From: Lentimicrobium sp. L6
GTDB taxonomy: Bacteria; Bacteroidota; Bacteroidia; Bacteroidales; UBA12170
NCBI RefSeq assembly: GCF_013166655.1
Contig: NZ_JABKCA010000058.1
Coordinates: forward strand, 1-36,836
Length of the DNA stretch: 36,836 nt
Direction: 5' to 3'
Made by a program: the position numbers and the translations under genes. Below are positions 16,592-24,418 of this stretch, piece after piece. Below the pieces are notes generated by a model that made no database searches, was not told where the DNA came from, and saw only the letters and a list, made by a program, of their open reading frames with translations. The number at the start of each line of letters is the position of its first letter. The stretch's first letter is position 1.

Positions 16592-18256
16592 ATGAAGAAA
16601 TATATAATAGGATTGATATTGATGTTTTCGGCTTTGATTAATATACATTCTCAAGTGGTGTATGAACATATTAGCAATGAAAATATCTATGATTATTTAG
16701 ATGAATTGGCAACTGAGGGTTGGATAGAAATCAATAGTGTAATAAAACCCTATAGCAGAAATTTTATCGCAGAGAAACTGGAAGAGGCGGAAGGATATCG
16801 TAACGAAATGTCTCAAAGACAATCTAAAGAACTTGATTTCTATTTGACAGGTTTTACCTTGGAATTACATGATAGGTTGAGTTTAAATCCTAAGGTTAAC
16901 TTTCTTAAGAAAACTGACGGGTTTGGAATAGATATCAATCCCTTAGGAGGATTCTATCAAGATAAATTATTTAGCTTTCAAATACAGCCAGTCTACGGTT
17001 ATAATATGTTTAATAACGATAATGGAACAGAGTCTTTTAGTTATGGTGGGCTGCAAGGTTATGGATATATAGGCGAGCATGTTGGCGTTTATGCCAGTCT
17101 CCGAGATCATCATAGTACAACTATTTTTAATAAGACGGATTATTTGACTCCCATGTCTGGAGGGAATTTTAAGTATAGAGACGGAGGAGTGGATTGGAGT
17201 GAGATGAGAGGAGGAGTTACTTTTAGTTGGAATTGGGGAGAAATAGGCGTGATAAAAGACCATTTTGAATGGGGAACCAATACCCACGGCGCCAATATCT
17301 TCTCAGGTAAGCAGCCATCGTTTGCTCAAATAGCTATTAAGTTAAAACCTGCTTATTGGCTCGAGTTTAATTATGTTCATGGCTGGTTGGTGAGTGAAGT
17401 AGTGGATAGTGCGCGTAGTTATTGGGATGGTACAAGCAATGATCCTCGGTATCGCTCCGTATTTCGCAAAAAGTGGATGACAGCTAATATGTTCACTGTT
17501 CGTCCCATAAAAGGATTAAATGTTTCCATAGGAAATAGTATTGTTTATAGTGATGTGGATCATCCAGCCTTCTGGATGCCCATATTTGTTTACAAACCTA
17601 TAGACCATACATATAATGCTACAGATAGTTATGGGCAAGCAGGACAAAATTCTCAGCTCTTTGCTGATGTTTCTGTGAGGTTGATCAGGCATTTGCATTT
17701 ATACGGCGCTTTATATTCCGACGAGATAAAATTCGATAGGATGAAAACCGATTCGCTTCATAATTTTTGGAGTTGGAAAGGTGGTTTTCAATTAAGTAAT
17801 TTCTTGGTGAACAATTATGAAATAGGTTTCGAATACTCTAAAACATTACCAGGTACTTATCAGCACCCAATATCAACGACAACCTTCGAGTCTAATAAAT
17901 ATAATATGGGGCATTATTTACGAGATAATAGCGATGAAATATATTTCTACCTCAAGTTTAAACCCATTAGAGGCTTGCATATAAAAGGGGAAGCTTTTAT
18001 CGCACGCCATGGTCCGGATGCCAAGTATGAAACGGGTAGTGATATTGTAGCTACGCCGTTTATGGAAGAGGTAAGTTGGAAGAATACCACCTATGCTTTG
18101 AATATTAAATATGAAGTCGTGAATAATGTATATGTTTGGGCCAATGCCACCATTAGCAATATTGAAGGAGATGAGGAATTGGTAAAAAAATGGACGCCAG
18201 AATTTTATATTGGAAACCAGACTACATTGTCAGGTGGGTTTAATATTGGTTTCTAA
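16592..18256 (+). CDS. Outer-membrane barrel of the capsule-assembly Wzi type
   Basis: A signal peptide MKKYIIGLILMFSALINIHSQ is followed by an N-terminal helical region (NIYDYLDELATEGWIEIN, IKPYSR, IAEKLEEA), then a long series of amphipathic strands ending in an aromatic residue (final FNIGF), as in barrels. Family knowledge: Wzi anchors or organises capsular polysaccharide at the cell surface; the sequence pattern fits the Caps_assemb_Wzi group of Bacteroidota. The earlier in-frame ATG at 16583 overlaps the previous stop and adds only MHN, so the ATG at 16592 is preferred. It is the fourth gene of the operon and overlaps the next start by one base. Confidence 0.8.
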   Translation: MKKYIIGLILMFSALINIHSQVVYEHISNENIYDYLDELATEGWIEINSVIKPYSRNFIAEKLEEAEGYRNEMSQRQSKELDFYLTGFTLELHDRLSLNPKVNFLKKTDGFGIDINPLGGFYQDKLFSFQIQPVYGYNMFNNDNGTESFSYGGLQGYGYIGEHVGVYASLRDHHSTTIFNKTDYLTPMSGGNFKYRDGGVDWSEMRGGVTFSWNWGEIGVIKDHFEWGTNTHGANIFSGKQPSFAQIAIKLKPAYWLEFNYVHGWLVSEVVDSARSYWDGTSNDPRYRSVFRKKWMTANMFTVRPIKGLNVSIGNSIVYSDVDHPAFWMPIFVYKPIDHTYNATDSYGQAGQNSQLFADVSVRLIRHLHLYGALYSDEIKFDRMKTDSLHNFWSWKGGFQLSNFLVNNYEIGFEYSKTLPGTYQHPISTTTFESNKYNMGHYLRDNSDEIYFYLKFKPIRGLHIKGEAFIARHGPDAKYETGSDIVATPFMEEVSWKNTTYALNIKYEVVNNVYVWANATISNIEGDEELVKKWTPEFYIGNQTTLSGGFNIGF

Positions 18257-18963
18257 TGCACGAAATAAATGTGATATTTCGGCATCAGGATGTGGCTCCT
18301 AAGGAATTAGTTGGACAAGTAGCTGTTGTGATAGATGTGCTTCGTGCAACTTCTGTCATGGCCACAGCTTTGGCAAATGGTGCCACAAAAGTAAAGACGG
18401 TTCAAACTTCTCAACAGGCTCTAACTCTAAAAACTCAAAATACTAATCTACTTTTGGCTGGCGAGAGAAATGCCATAAAGTTAGCGAAATTTGATTTTGG
18501 TAACTCTCCTCTTGAAATGCGTAGCGAGCTTATTGATGGAAAAGAAATAGTTCTCTGTACATCCAATGGGACTCAAGCGGTAGCAATAGCCCATCGTGCT
18601 ATAAAAGTTGTTACAGCTGCTTTTGTAAATATGAAAGCAGTAGTTAAACGATTAGATTTATTAGAAGAGGATATCACCATCATTTGTTCTGGAACTAATG
18701 GGCAATTTAGTCTAGATGATTCATTAGCAGCAGGTATTTTAGTTAACAGGTTGACAAGAACTAAGGGCTATAAACTGAGTGACAGTGCACAATCCATGGC
18801 ATTAGCTATTAAAGATGAAAATAAGCTTCAAGAGAGTTTGAAAGACTGTTACCATTTAAATTTATTAAGGGCTAAAGGATTTAAGAATGATGTGGATTAT
18901 TGTCTGACTTTGGATAGCCTTAATGTGGTTCCACAATTGAAGAATGGTTATTTCGTGGTTTAA
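18256..18963 (+). CDS. comB: 2-phosphosulfolactate phosphatase (ComB) family protein
   Basis: A 235-residue cytosolic protein with ComB family motifs: VIDVLRATSVMATALANGA near the N-terminus, LLLAGERNA, FDFGNSPLE, VLCTSNGTQA and CSGTNGQFSLDDSLAAG. Family knowledge: ComB hydrolyses 2-phosphosulfolactate to sulfolactate, a step in coenzyme M synthesis in methanogens and in sulfolactate formation in some bacteria. No other gene of that pathway is in the window, so the real substrate here is uncertain. The start overlaps the preceding stop (TAATG), suggesting translational coupling to the Wzi-like gene. Confidence 0.85.
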   Translation: MHEINVIFRHQDVAPKELVGQVAVVIDVLRATSVMATALANGATKVKTVQTSQQALTLKTQNTNLLLAGERNAIKLAKFDFGNSPLEMRSELIDGKEIVLCTSNGTQAVAIAHRAIKVVTAAFVNMKAVVKRLDLLEEDITIICSGTNGQFSLDDSLAAGILVNRLTRTKGYKLSDSAQSMALAIKDENKLQESLKDCYHLNLLRAKGFKNDVDYCLTLDSLNVVPQLKNGYFVV

Positions 18964-18965
18964 AT

Positions 18966-18973
18966 TACCTTTG
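18966..18973 (+). promoter_or_regulatory. -7 box TACCTTTG of the S1-domain gene
   Basis: TACCTTTG matches TAnnTTTG and lies 16 bp before the ATG at 18990, just after the comB stop. The -33 region is not clear. Confidence 0.5.
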
Positions 18974-18989
18974 CAAAAAAAATATTGAA

Positions 18990-19826
18990 ATGATACAATT
19001 AGGAGAATATAACGAGCTAGCGGCAAAAAGACAAACAGATAATGGATGGTATTTGGTTGATGATGAGGATTATGAGGTTCTGATGCCCAATAAATATGTG
19101 CCTGAAAATTGTGAGGAGGGTACACAAGTTAAAGTGTTCGTTTATAAAGATTCTGAAGATAGAATTGTAGCTACTACAGATACGCCTTTGATTCGTGTCA
19201 ATGAGTTTGCTTTTTTACTAGTAAAAGATGTCAATTCATTTGGTGCTTTCTTAGAGTGGGGTATGGAAAAGGACTTATTGGTTCCATTTAGCGAGCAACA
19301 ACATAGAATGTCAGCAGGTGATACCGTGGTGGTGCGTTTAGTTTTAGATGAGAAAACTGAACGACTATTCGGTACTACCAAGCTCAATAAATATCTGGTT
19401 ACAGAACATATCGTAGTTAAGGAAGGTGAAGAAGTAGATGCCATTATTATTGATGAATCAGACTTGGGTTTTAAAGCTATTATTGAGGATGCGCATCAAG
19501 GATTACTATATAAAAGTGAAACTTTCAGGACATTGGAAATAGGAGATAAACTAAAGGTTTGGGTGAAGAAAATCCGTCCAGATGGTAAAATTGATTTGAG
19601 TCTACAGCAACAGGGCTATGAAAGTATTGAGCCAGCGGCTCAGAAAATTCTAGATAAATTAGAGAAAAATGATGGTTATTTAGCACTTCACGACAAAAGT
19701 CATCCCATGGAAGTAGCAGAATTTCTTCATATGAGTAAAAAAGTATTTAAAAAAGCTTTAGGGACTCTTTATAGTAAAAGGCTTATTGTATTGGAAGATA
19801 AAGGGATACGATTGGTGAAAAAATAA
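18990..19826 (+). CDS. CvfB-like S1-domain RNA-binding protein
   Basis: A 278-residue cytosolic protein. Family layout: tandem S1-like OB folds followed by a C-terminal winged helix. Here the first OB fold covers about 1-65 (GWYLVDDEDYEVLMPNKYVP), the second about 70-135 (VKDVNSFGAFLEWG, then DLLVPFSEQ), the third about 145-215 (DLGFKAIIEDAHQGLLYKSE, VKKIRPDGKIDLSLQ), and the winged helix about 225-278 (HPMEVAEFLHMSKKVFKKALGTLYSK). CvfB of Staphylococcus binds RNA and affects virulence gene expression; in Bacteroidota the role is unknown. It has its own promoter and sits just before the tRNA-Val genes. Confidence 0.88.
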   Translation: MIQLGEYNELAAKRQTDNGWYLVDDEDYEVLMPNKYVPENCEEGTQVKVFVYKDSEDRIVATTDTPLIRVNEFAFLLVKDVNSFGAFLEWGMEKDLLVPFSEQQHRMSAGDTVVVRLVLDEKTERLFGTTKLNKYLVTEHIVVKEGEEVDAIIIDESDLGFKAIIEDAHQGLLYKSETFRTLEIGDKLKVWVKKIRPDGKIDLSLQQQGYESIEPAAQKILDKLEKNDGYLALHDKSHPMEVAEFLHMSKKVFKKALGTLYSKRLIVLEDKGIRLVKK

Positions 19827-19852
19827 ATTTGAAATAATAGTTCTAAAATGGC

Positions 19853-19880
19853 TTGTATTTTCAAAATATCTCTATATTTG
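19853..19880 (+). promoter_or_regulatory. Promoter of the first tRNA-Val gene
   Basis: TTG at 19853-19855 and TATATTTG at 19873-19880, 17 bp apart. The predicted start is about 40 nt before the tRNA. Confidence 0.55.
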
Positions 19881-19925
19881 CAACCGCTAAGGACGAAAAG
19901 GAATTAGCAAAGTGCAAAATTTAAT

Positions 19926-20000
19926 GGGGGCTTAGCTCAGTTGGTTCAGAGCATCTGCCTTACAAGCAGAGGGTCGCTGGTTCGAATCCAGCAGTCCCCA
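19926..20000 (+). tRNA. tRNA-Val (anticodon UAC), copy 1
   Basis: A 75-nt cloverleaf: acceptor arm GGGGGCT/AGTCCCC (one GU pair), D arm GCTCAG...GAGC, anticodon stem TCTGC/GCAGA with loop CTTACAA (anticodon TAC), T arm CTGGTTCGAATCCAG, discriminator A. CCA is not encoded. It reads Val GUA codons. A leader hairpin GCTAA/TTAGC at 19886-19908 precedes it. Confidence 0.97.
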
Positions 20001-20004
20001 CTAA

Positions 20005-20043
20005 AAAAGCATTTAAAACTTAGGTTTTGAATGCTTTTTTTTT
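20005..20043 (+). terminator. Terminator after tRNA-Val copy 1
   Basis: The stem AAGCATTTAAAAC/GTTTTGAATGCTT has one T-G pair and is followed by nine or more T. It ends just 5 bp after the tRNA. Confidence 0.85.
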
Positions 20044-20123
20044 GTCTAAAACCTTGGATAAATGCAAATATCATAATTCAGAAAAATATTTTAAAAATCT
20101 GATTCGTATATTTAAAAATATTC

Positions 20124-20131
20124 TATATTTG
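20124..20131 (+). promoter_or_regulatory. -7 box TATATTTG of the second tRNA-Val gene
   Basis: Same box as the first copy, at the same distance (53 bp) from the tRNA. TTCG near 20103 may be a weak -33 element. Confidence 0.5.
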
Positions 20132-20176
20132 CACTCGCTAAGGACAAAAAGGAATTAGCAAAGTACAAAATGTAAT

Positions 20177-20251
20177 GGGGGCTTAGCTCAGTTGGTTCAG
20201 AGCATCTGCCTTACAAGCAGAGGGTCGCTGGTTCGAATCCAGCAGTCCCCA
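20177..20251 (+). tRNA. tRNA-Val (anticodon UAC), copy 2
   Basis: Identical over 75 nt to the copy at 19926, offset by 251 bp. The 40-nt leader is also conserved apart from a few substitutions and keeps the GCTAA/TTAGC hairpin. Confidence 0.97.
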
Positions 20252-20255
20252 CATC

Positions 20256-20290
20256 AAGCACTTATAACATTGTTATAGGTGCTTTTTTTT
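20256..20290 (+). terminator. Terminator after tRNA-Val copy 2
   Basis: The stem AAGCACTTATAAC/GTTATAGGTGCTT with a 3-nt loop is followed by a T-run. Its sequence differs from the terminator of copy 1, so the duplication did not include the terminator or it has since been replaced. Confidence 0.85.
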
Positions 20291-20344
20291 ATTTGCTCAC
20301 ACAGAATTAAAAGTTAAATTTAAGCAAGTTCGATATTCTTATAC

Positions 20345-20370
20345 CAACCTAAGTGAAATCCCTTAGGTTG
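20345..20370. repeat. Perfect inverted repeat, 9-bp arms
   Basis: CAACCTAAG and CTTAGGTTG are separated by the 8-nt loop TGAAATCC. There is no T-run after it in either direction, so it is not a normal terminator. Role unknown. Confidence 0.6.
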
Positions 20371-20422
20371 AAACACTCAAGTTAATAGGTTTTTCCCCCA
20401 TTAGAATGCTGTTATGATAAGG

Positions 20423-20430
20423 TATATTTG
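20423..20430 (+). promoter_or_regulatory. TATATTTG -7-like box before an ORF-free segment
   Basis: Matches TAnnTTTG, with TTAG 18 bp upstream as a possible -33 element. It could drive the ORF-free segment that ends at the terminator near 20619. Confidence 0.4.
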
Positions 20431-20435
20431 TTCCA

Positions 20436-20619
20436 TCAGATTTTTGAAAATCTAAGTTCTTTTTGTTTTGACACAAACCCGAATATATATACGATTATTT
20501 TGGATTTATTGATATCATAATATATTATTAGTTAATAATCGGATTGCAATCATTTGTAACATATAGATTGTACTTTTGTTTTTGATAAGGGCTGGTTTTT
20601 TGAAACCTGCCCTTTTTTT
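20436..20619 (+). ncRNA. Candidate small RNA of about 185 nt
   Basis: There is no credible ORF here, yet the segment lies between a TATATTTG box and a strong terminator that serves no visible gene. It contains an inverted repeat CGATTATT (20492-20499)/AATAATCG (20534-20541) and a second box, TACTTTTG, at 20571-20578 close to the terminator, which would give only a tiny RNA. Extent and existence are inferred; I do not recognise an RNA family. Confidence 0.3.
20587..20619 (+). terminator. Strong terminator not assigned to any gene
   Basis: The stem AAGGGC-T-GGTTT/AAACC-T-GCCCTT, with one T-T mismatch, is followed by seven T. It is about 300 bp past the terminator of the second tRNA, which points to another transcript. 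Confidence 0.75.
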
Positions 20620-20625
20620 ATGATC

Positions 20626-20655
20626 AAAAAAAACCGATACATTTCTGCATCGGTT
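20626..20655 (-). terminator. Terminator of the PQQ-like propeller gene
   Basis: On the minus strand AACCGAT/ATCGGTT with a 10-nt loop is followed by a run of T, about 20 bp after the stop at 20676. Confidence 0.75.
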
Positions 20656-20675
20656 CGTGAGTTATGCATATTTGA

Positions 20676-22775
20676 TTAGAGTGTATTTAAATCAAAAGAA
20701 AGAATAGTCCCGCTTTTTTCCATCTTTTTAATGTCATTATATTTTCCAAAAGTATTGGTTCCATTATCTAGATTTGGCATCCAGAAGAGGATGTTTGAAA
20801 ATGGATCTACTGTGTAAGAAGGGTTTTCTTTACTGAACTTCATGGGGATAAAGCCTTTGATATCTCCATCTAATTTAGAAACTATTGCTAAGCCTATCCC
20901 TCCTCTTTCTTTATCCTTTGTCATTAAAAGGACATATTTTTTAGTGGCTTTAGAATTTTTAAAACGCTCAGAAATGGCTTTGATATTATCTCCTAAATCC
21001 ACAGCGTTTAAAACACCCATTGCAGCCATTTCTTGCATGTCTGAGTTTAGCTCTTGTTTGGCTTCATCCATTCCTTCTTTGTATTCTGTGACATCTTTTC
21101 GGTATTCTGCGAGATCTGCGTCATATCCTTTAGTTTCTACATAAGCTTTGTCAAGAGCATCCATTCCTTCACGCATATTTTGATCGTAAGATTCTACTGA
21201 TGCAACTATCGCTTGTGATGCCGCTACTTGTGCCAAGCCACCCATAACCTTTAATGTGGCACCAAGTACATTTCCGGCTACATTTAGAAAGCCAGCTCCA
21301 GGAGCAGGGTAGTATTTTTTGTATATTGTTTTACCATCCCAGTCTAATTTTAATAAGTTTTGATCAGAATATAAAGCCAAACCATCCTCAAAAGAATCTA
21401 ATCCTTTTGCTTCGTCACCGCCATCAAATTTAATTTTGTCTATATTGAATTGCTTGGCTTCTAACGTGTTCGTGTTGAATTGTATAATGTATCTTTTTGC
21501 GGATGAGTAGAAGTAAACTTGGTCTTTGTGTTTGGTTTTTAAAAGGAAATCATCTCCACCCGTTTTTAGTTCATTGTTAATGACTAATTCTTTTGTCTCA
21601 TAATTATAGATGTTGGCTCCATGGGGAGATGAGATAAGTAGTCCACCTTTAACTTCTTCGAATTCGTATGGCCCAGGGAATATTTTGATTGATTTTTTCA
21701 GTTCTAAGCTCCCTTCTTCTTGATTGATGATGTTTAAGAAAAAAGTCTCAGCCATATAGGATTTCGTAATGAATGCGATTCCATTTTTACAGAATCGAGA
21801 TTGTATGTAACCTCCTTTAAATTCTATTCCTTTTTCGCCCCATTTTGTAGCTCCGGTATTATAATCAACAAATTGTAGCTTGTGTTTTTTCATGGCATTA
21901 TTGTCACTGGCAGGAATTAATATCATACCTTCTTTTTCAAAAATCAGGTTTTTTACTGGGCCAGTAACTTTTACTGGTTTATCCCAGCTTAATTCGCCAG
22001 TTGAGACTTTAAAAGAAGACATATATCCACCGCTAAAAACGTATAGATTTTCACCCTTAATATCTGGGAAAATATTTGAATACAATACTGAGGCTGCTTT
22101 AAAGAATCCTTCTTGATCGCCAAACATGCTTGGGTATTGTATGTTCCAAACAATTTCCCCACTTTTATTAAAGTATATTAACCTGTCATGAACAGCGGTA
22201 AAAACACCACCTTTACTATCTCCAACAGGATTACACATTAAGCCTTTAGCTTCCTCATCTTCTTCAATACTGATAAATCCACCTGCAATCTCTTTATCAT
22301 GGTCAAGGTCTAAATCTTGCTTCCAGAGGAGTTTTCCACTCGTTAAACTCACCATCCAAAATTGCTCCTTATCGTTCATTTGAGTATAAACTAAAAAATT
22401 ATTACCAGCTCTTACCGGGTAATAGGCATCAATATTTTCCATCCCCAAAAGCTCTGAATTGCAAATTTCTTTTCCATTTATGGCGTCAATTACTAATAAC
22501 CCAGTTTTTTCACTGTCAAAATAAATGTATGGGGTGTTAGGTAGTATTTCAAAGGATCCATAATCAAAACTTTTCTTCCAGATTTGTTCTCCAGTTTTTG
22601 GGTTAAAAGCAATGGTTTCTTCATTTTCTGTTCCGCAAATTAGATTTCCATTTGGCGTGAATTTATTCCAACGAATACTGGAGTTGGCTTTTGCTTCCCA
22701 AGTGGCATCCATTTGGGCGAAAATAGTTGTGCTGAGCATGATGAATGCCACAATAATTAAGGTTGTTTTTTTCAT
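20676..22775 (-). CDS. Exported PQQ-like beta-propeller protein with Gly/Ala-rich and helical C-terminal part
   Basis: A 699-residue protein. The signal peptide (about 1-20, ending TTIFAQ) is followed by propeller blades of the PQQ-like/WD-like kind: AFNPKTGEQIWKKSF, VSLTSGKLLWKQDL, KVSTGELSWDKP and VDYNTGATKWGEK. Residues about 496-527 form a Gly/Ala-rich hydrophobic stretch (GFLNVAGNVLGATLKVMGGLA), then a charged helical region (about 530-600) and another short propeller-like part (VSKLDGDIKGFIP) near the end. Bona fide PQQ dehydrogenase residues are not evident, so a structural or assembly role is more likely than catalysis. The function is unknown. Monocistronic, with its own terminator. 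Confidence 0.75.
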   Translation of the reverse strand: MKKTTLIIVAFIMLSTTIFAQMDATWEAKANSSIRWNKFTPNGNLICGTENEETIAFNPKTGEQIWKKSFDYGSFEILPNTPYIYFDSEKTGLLVIDAINGKEICNSELLGMENIDAYYPVRAGNNFLVYTQMNDKEQFWMVSLTSGKLLWKQDLDLDHDKEIAGGFISIEEDEEAKGLMCNPVGDSKGGVFTAVHDRLIYFNKSGEIVWNIQYPSMFGDQEGFFKAASVLYSNIFPDIKGENLYVFSGGYMSSFKVSTGELSWDKPVKVTGPVKNLIFEKEGMILIPASDNNAMKKHKLQFVDYNTGATKWGEKGIEFKGGYIQSRFCKNGIAFITKSYMAETFFLNIINQEEGSLELKKSIKIFPGPYEFEEVKGGLLISSPHGANIYNYETKELVINNELKTGGDDFLLKTKHKDQVYFYSSAKRYIIQFNTNTLEAKQFNIDKIKFDGGDEAKGLDSFEDGLALYSDQNLLKLDWDGKTIYKKYYPAPGAGFLNVAGNVLGATLKVMGGLAQVAASQAIVASVESYDQNMREGMDALDKAYVETKGYDADLAEYRKDVTEYKEGMDEAKQELNSDMQEMAAMGVLNAVDLGDNIKAISERFKNSKATKKYVLLMTKDKERGGIGLAIVSKLDGDIKGFIPMKFSKENPSYTVDPFSNILFWMPNLDNGTNTFGKYNDIKKMEKSGTILSFDLNTL

Positions 22776-22910
22776 TTAATTTTTTGTTTATATGTTTACT
22801 TGTTTGCAAGGGCGCAAGTTAGTTTATAGATAAAAAATAGAAAAGAAATCAGTTAGATTTTTGTTAACAAAGAAGGGAAGTTGGTTGAAAAACGACAAAA
22901 AGTGTATTGC

Positions 22911-24374
22911 TTAATTTGGGGGGGCGATACTGTCTTTTATTAAATTGGTATAATGTTGGTAACGCTCATAAATTTCATTGACATATTTATACGGCTCAGA
23001 GCCTCTGCAGTACCCATAATAAACTACCGTATCTTGATAGTATTTGGGATTTGATTTATTGAGTAAATAATAGTCAACATTATTGTTCCATTTTTCGGGG
23101 TCTTTATTGTATTTTTTAGCCAATCGTTGTGCATCTAACACATGTGCCAAACCAGCATTATAGGAAGCCATAACGAACTTCTTCCTTTCATTACTGTCGG
23201 GTACTAAAGGCTCTAGTTGACGATCAATTAGTTTGATGTATTTTGCCCCAGCTTCAATTTGAGTAGAGGGTGCCGAGGAATCTGAAACACCATATTGTTC
23301 AGCTGTTTGTGGCATCATTTGCATGAGGCCAAAAGCACCACTCCATGATTCTGCATTTGGGTCGAATTTTGATTCTTGATATATTAAACTGGCTAATAGT
23401 CTCCAATCCCAATTGATATCTTCACTATACTTTTTGATGAGCTCATCATAGGGTGAAATCTTTCCTCCTTGGTTGCTGTTATACTCACTTTTTGCCATCA
23501 TTGTGGTACGAGAATTCTTAAAGTATTTATTGTAGACGTAATAGAATTCTTTAGACTTTTTATATTCCTTTAGCCATTGATTTATTTCAAGCAGTAATGA
23601 ATCGGAACCAAGAGGAAGGGCCCATGCTAAATTTTGGCTATATGCTCCTAGCATTGTTTCAATATCAATATTTTTATGGTACTTTTTGTTAATAGCGCCC
23701 ACATGACTGTCACAAACTGTATATTTTATTTCACCATTCTCTACTTTCTCGATTAACTCATCCACTGAAAGGTCATCTTCAATGATAAGGATATCTCCTC
23801 CGGTTTCTATGTTGATGTGGTTGAGCCTATTGTAAAATACGGATCCCTTTTGAATATGTACTGTTTTTCCTTGTAAATCAATGGCATCTCTTAGGAGGTG
23901 AGATTCAATTTCATCCCAAGTTTGCATCTTTCGCCAATTATCAGGCATTTTTTGAACCAATACCTGCCTAGATTGATAAATGGGTTCGGTAAAGAGCATG
24001 CTTTTTCTGCGTTTGGCTGTTATAGCTAAATCCATGGCTAATAAATCACATTTCTTTAGCTTAATATCTAATAATGCTTCGTTGAGATCATTTCTAACCG
24101 AGATTTCTAATTTCACCCCTAAATAATCAGCAAAAGAGTTTAGTAATTCAAATTGAAAACCCATTGGTGTTCCCTTATAAATAAAGTAACCATGGCTGTT
24201 ATAATCAGTGCTAACAACGATTTTTCCTTTCTCTTGTATTTTCTTTAAATGGTTTTTCTTAACATGAGAACTAGGTGTTTTGGGCTCCTTTTTTGCTACA
24301 ATCGGGGATTCACAAGCCGTAAACTGACTTAGTAGAAGCGTGAATATGAAAAATTTAAATAGTCCCCTGAGCAT
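22911..24374 (-). CDS. mltF: MltF-like lytic transglycosylase with solute-binding domain
   Basis: A 487-residue envelope protein. The N-terminal hydrophobic segment ends FTAC, a relaxed lipobox with Cys21, suggesting a lipoprotein. Residues about 48-290 are an SBP_bac_3-type domain (GKIVVSTDYNSHGYFIYKGTPMGFQFEL, LDLAITAKRRKSMLFTEPIY), and about 310-450 are an SLT domain with the catalytic Glu334 in YQESKFDP, then SGAFGLMQMMPQTA and MASYNAGLAHV. Family knowledge: MltF cleaves peptidoglycan between MurNAc and GlcNAc, forming 1,6-anhydroMurNAc, and the solute-binding-like domain regulates it. It lies 135 bp after the propeller gene on the same strand; coupling is not shown. Confidence 0.92.
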   Translation of the reverse strand: MLRGLFKFFIFTLLLSQFTACESPIVAKKEPKTPSSHVKKNHLKKIQEKGKIVVSTDYNSHGYFIYKGTPMGFQFELLNSFADYLGVKLEISVRNDLNEALLDIKLKKCDLLAMDLAITAKRRKSMLFTEPIYQSRQVLVQKMPDNWRKMQTWDEIESHLLRDAIDLQGKTVHIQKGSVFYNRLNHINIETGGDILIIEDDLSVDELIEKVENGEIKYTVCDSHVGAINKKYHKNIDIETMLGAYSQNLAWALPLGSDSLLLEINQWLKEYKKSKEFYYVYNKYFKNSRTTMMAKSEYNSNQGGKISPYDELIKKYSEDINWDWRLLASLIYQESKFDPNAESWSGAFGLMQMMPQTAEQYGVSDSSAPSTQIEAGAKYIKLIDRQLEPLVPDSNERKKFVMASYNAGLAHVLDAQRLAKKYNKDPEKWNNNVDYYLLNKSNPKYYQDTVVYYGYCRGSEPYKYVNEIYERYQHYTNLIKDSIAPPN

Positions 24375-24418
24375 TGAATAATGAAATTGTTTGAGTTGAC
24401 TAAAATAGGTATTTTTAT

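Noticed and set aside
20571-20578. TACTTTTG box as the main promoter of the segment ending at 20619
   Set aside because: It would give a transcript of only about 35 nt made mostly of the terminator, and no suitable -33 element is seen.
20436-20619. 6S RNA
   Set aside because: The length fits, but the 5' and 3' ends do not pair into one long rod with a central bubble, and the segment is very AT-rich.
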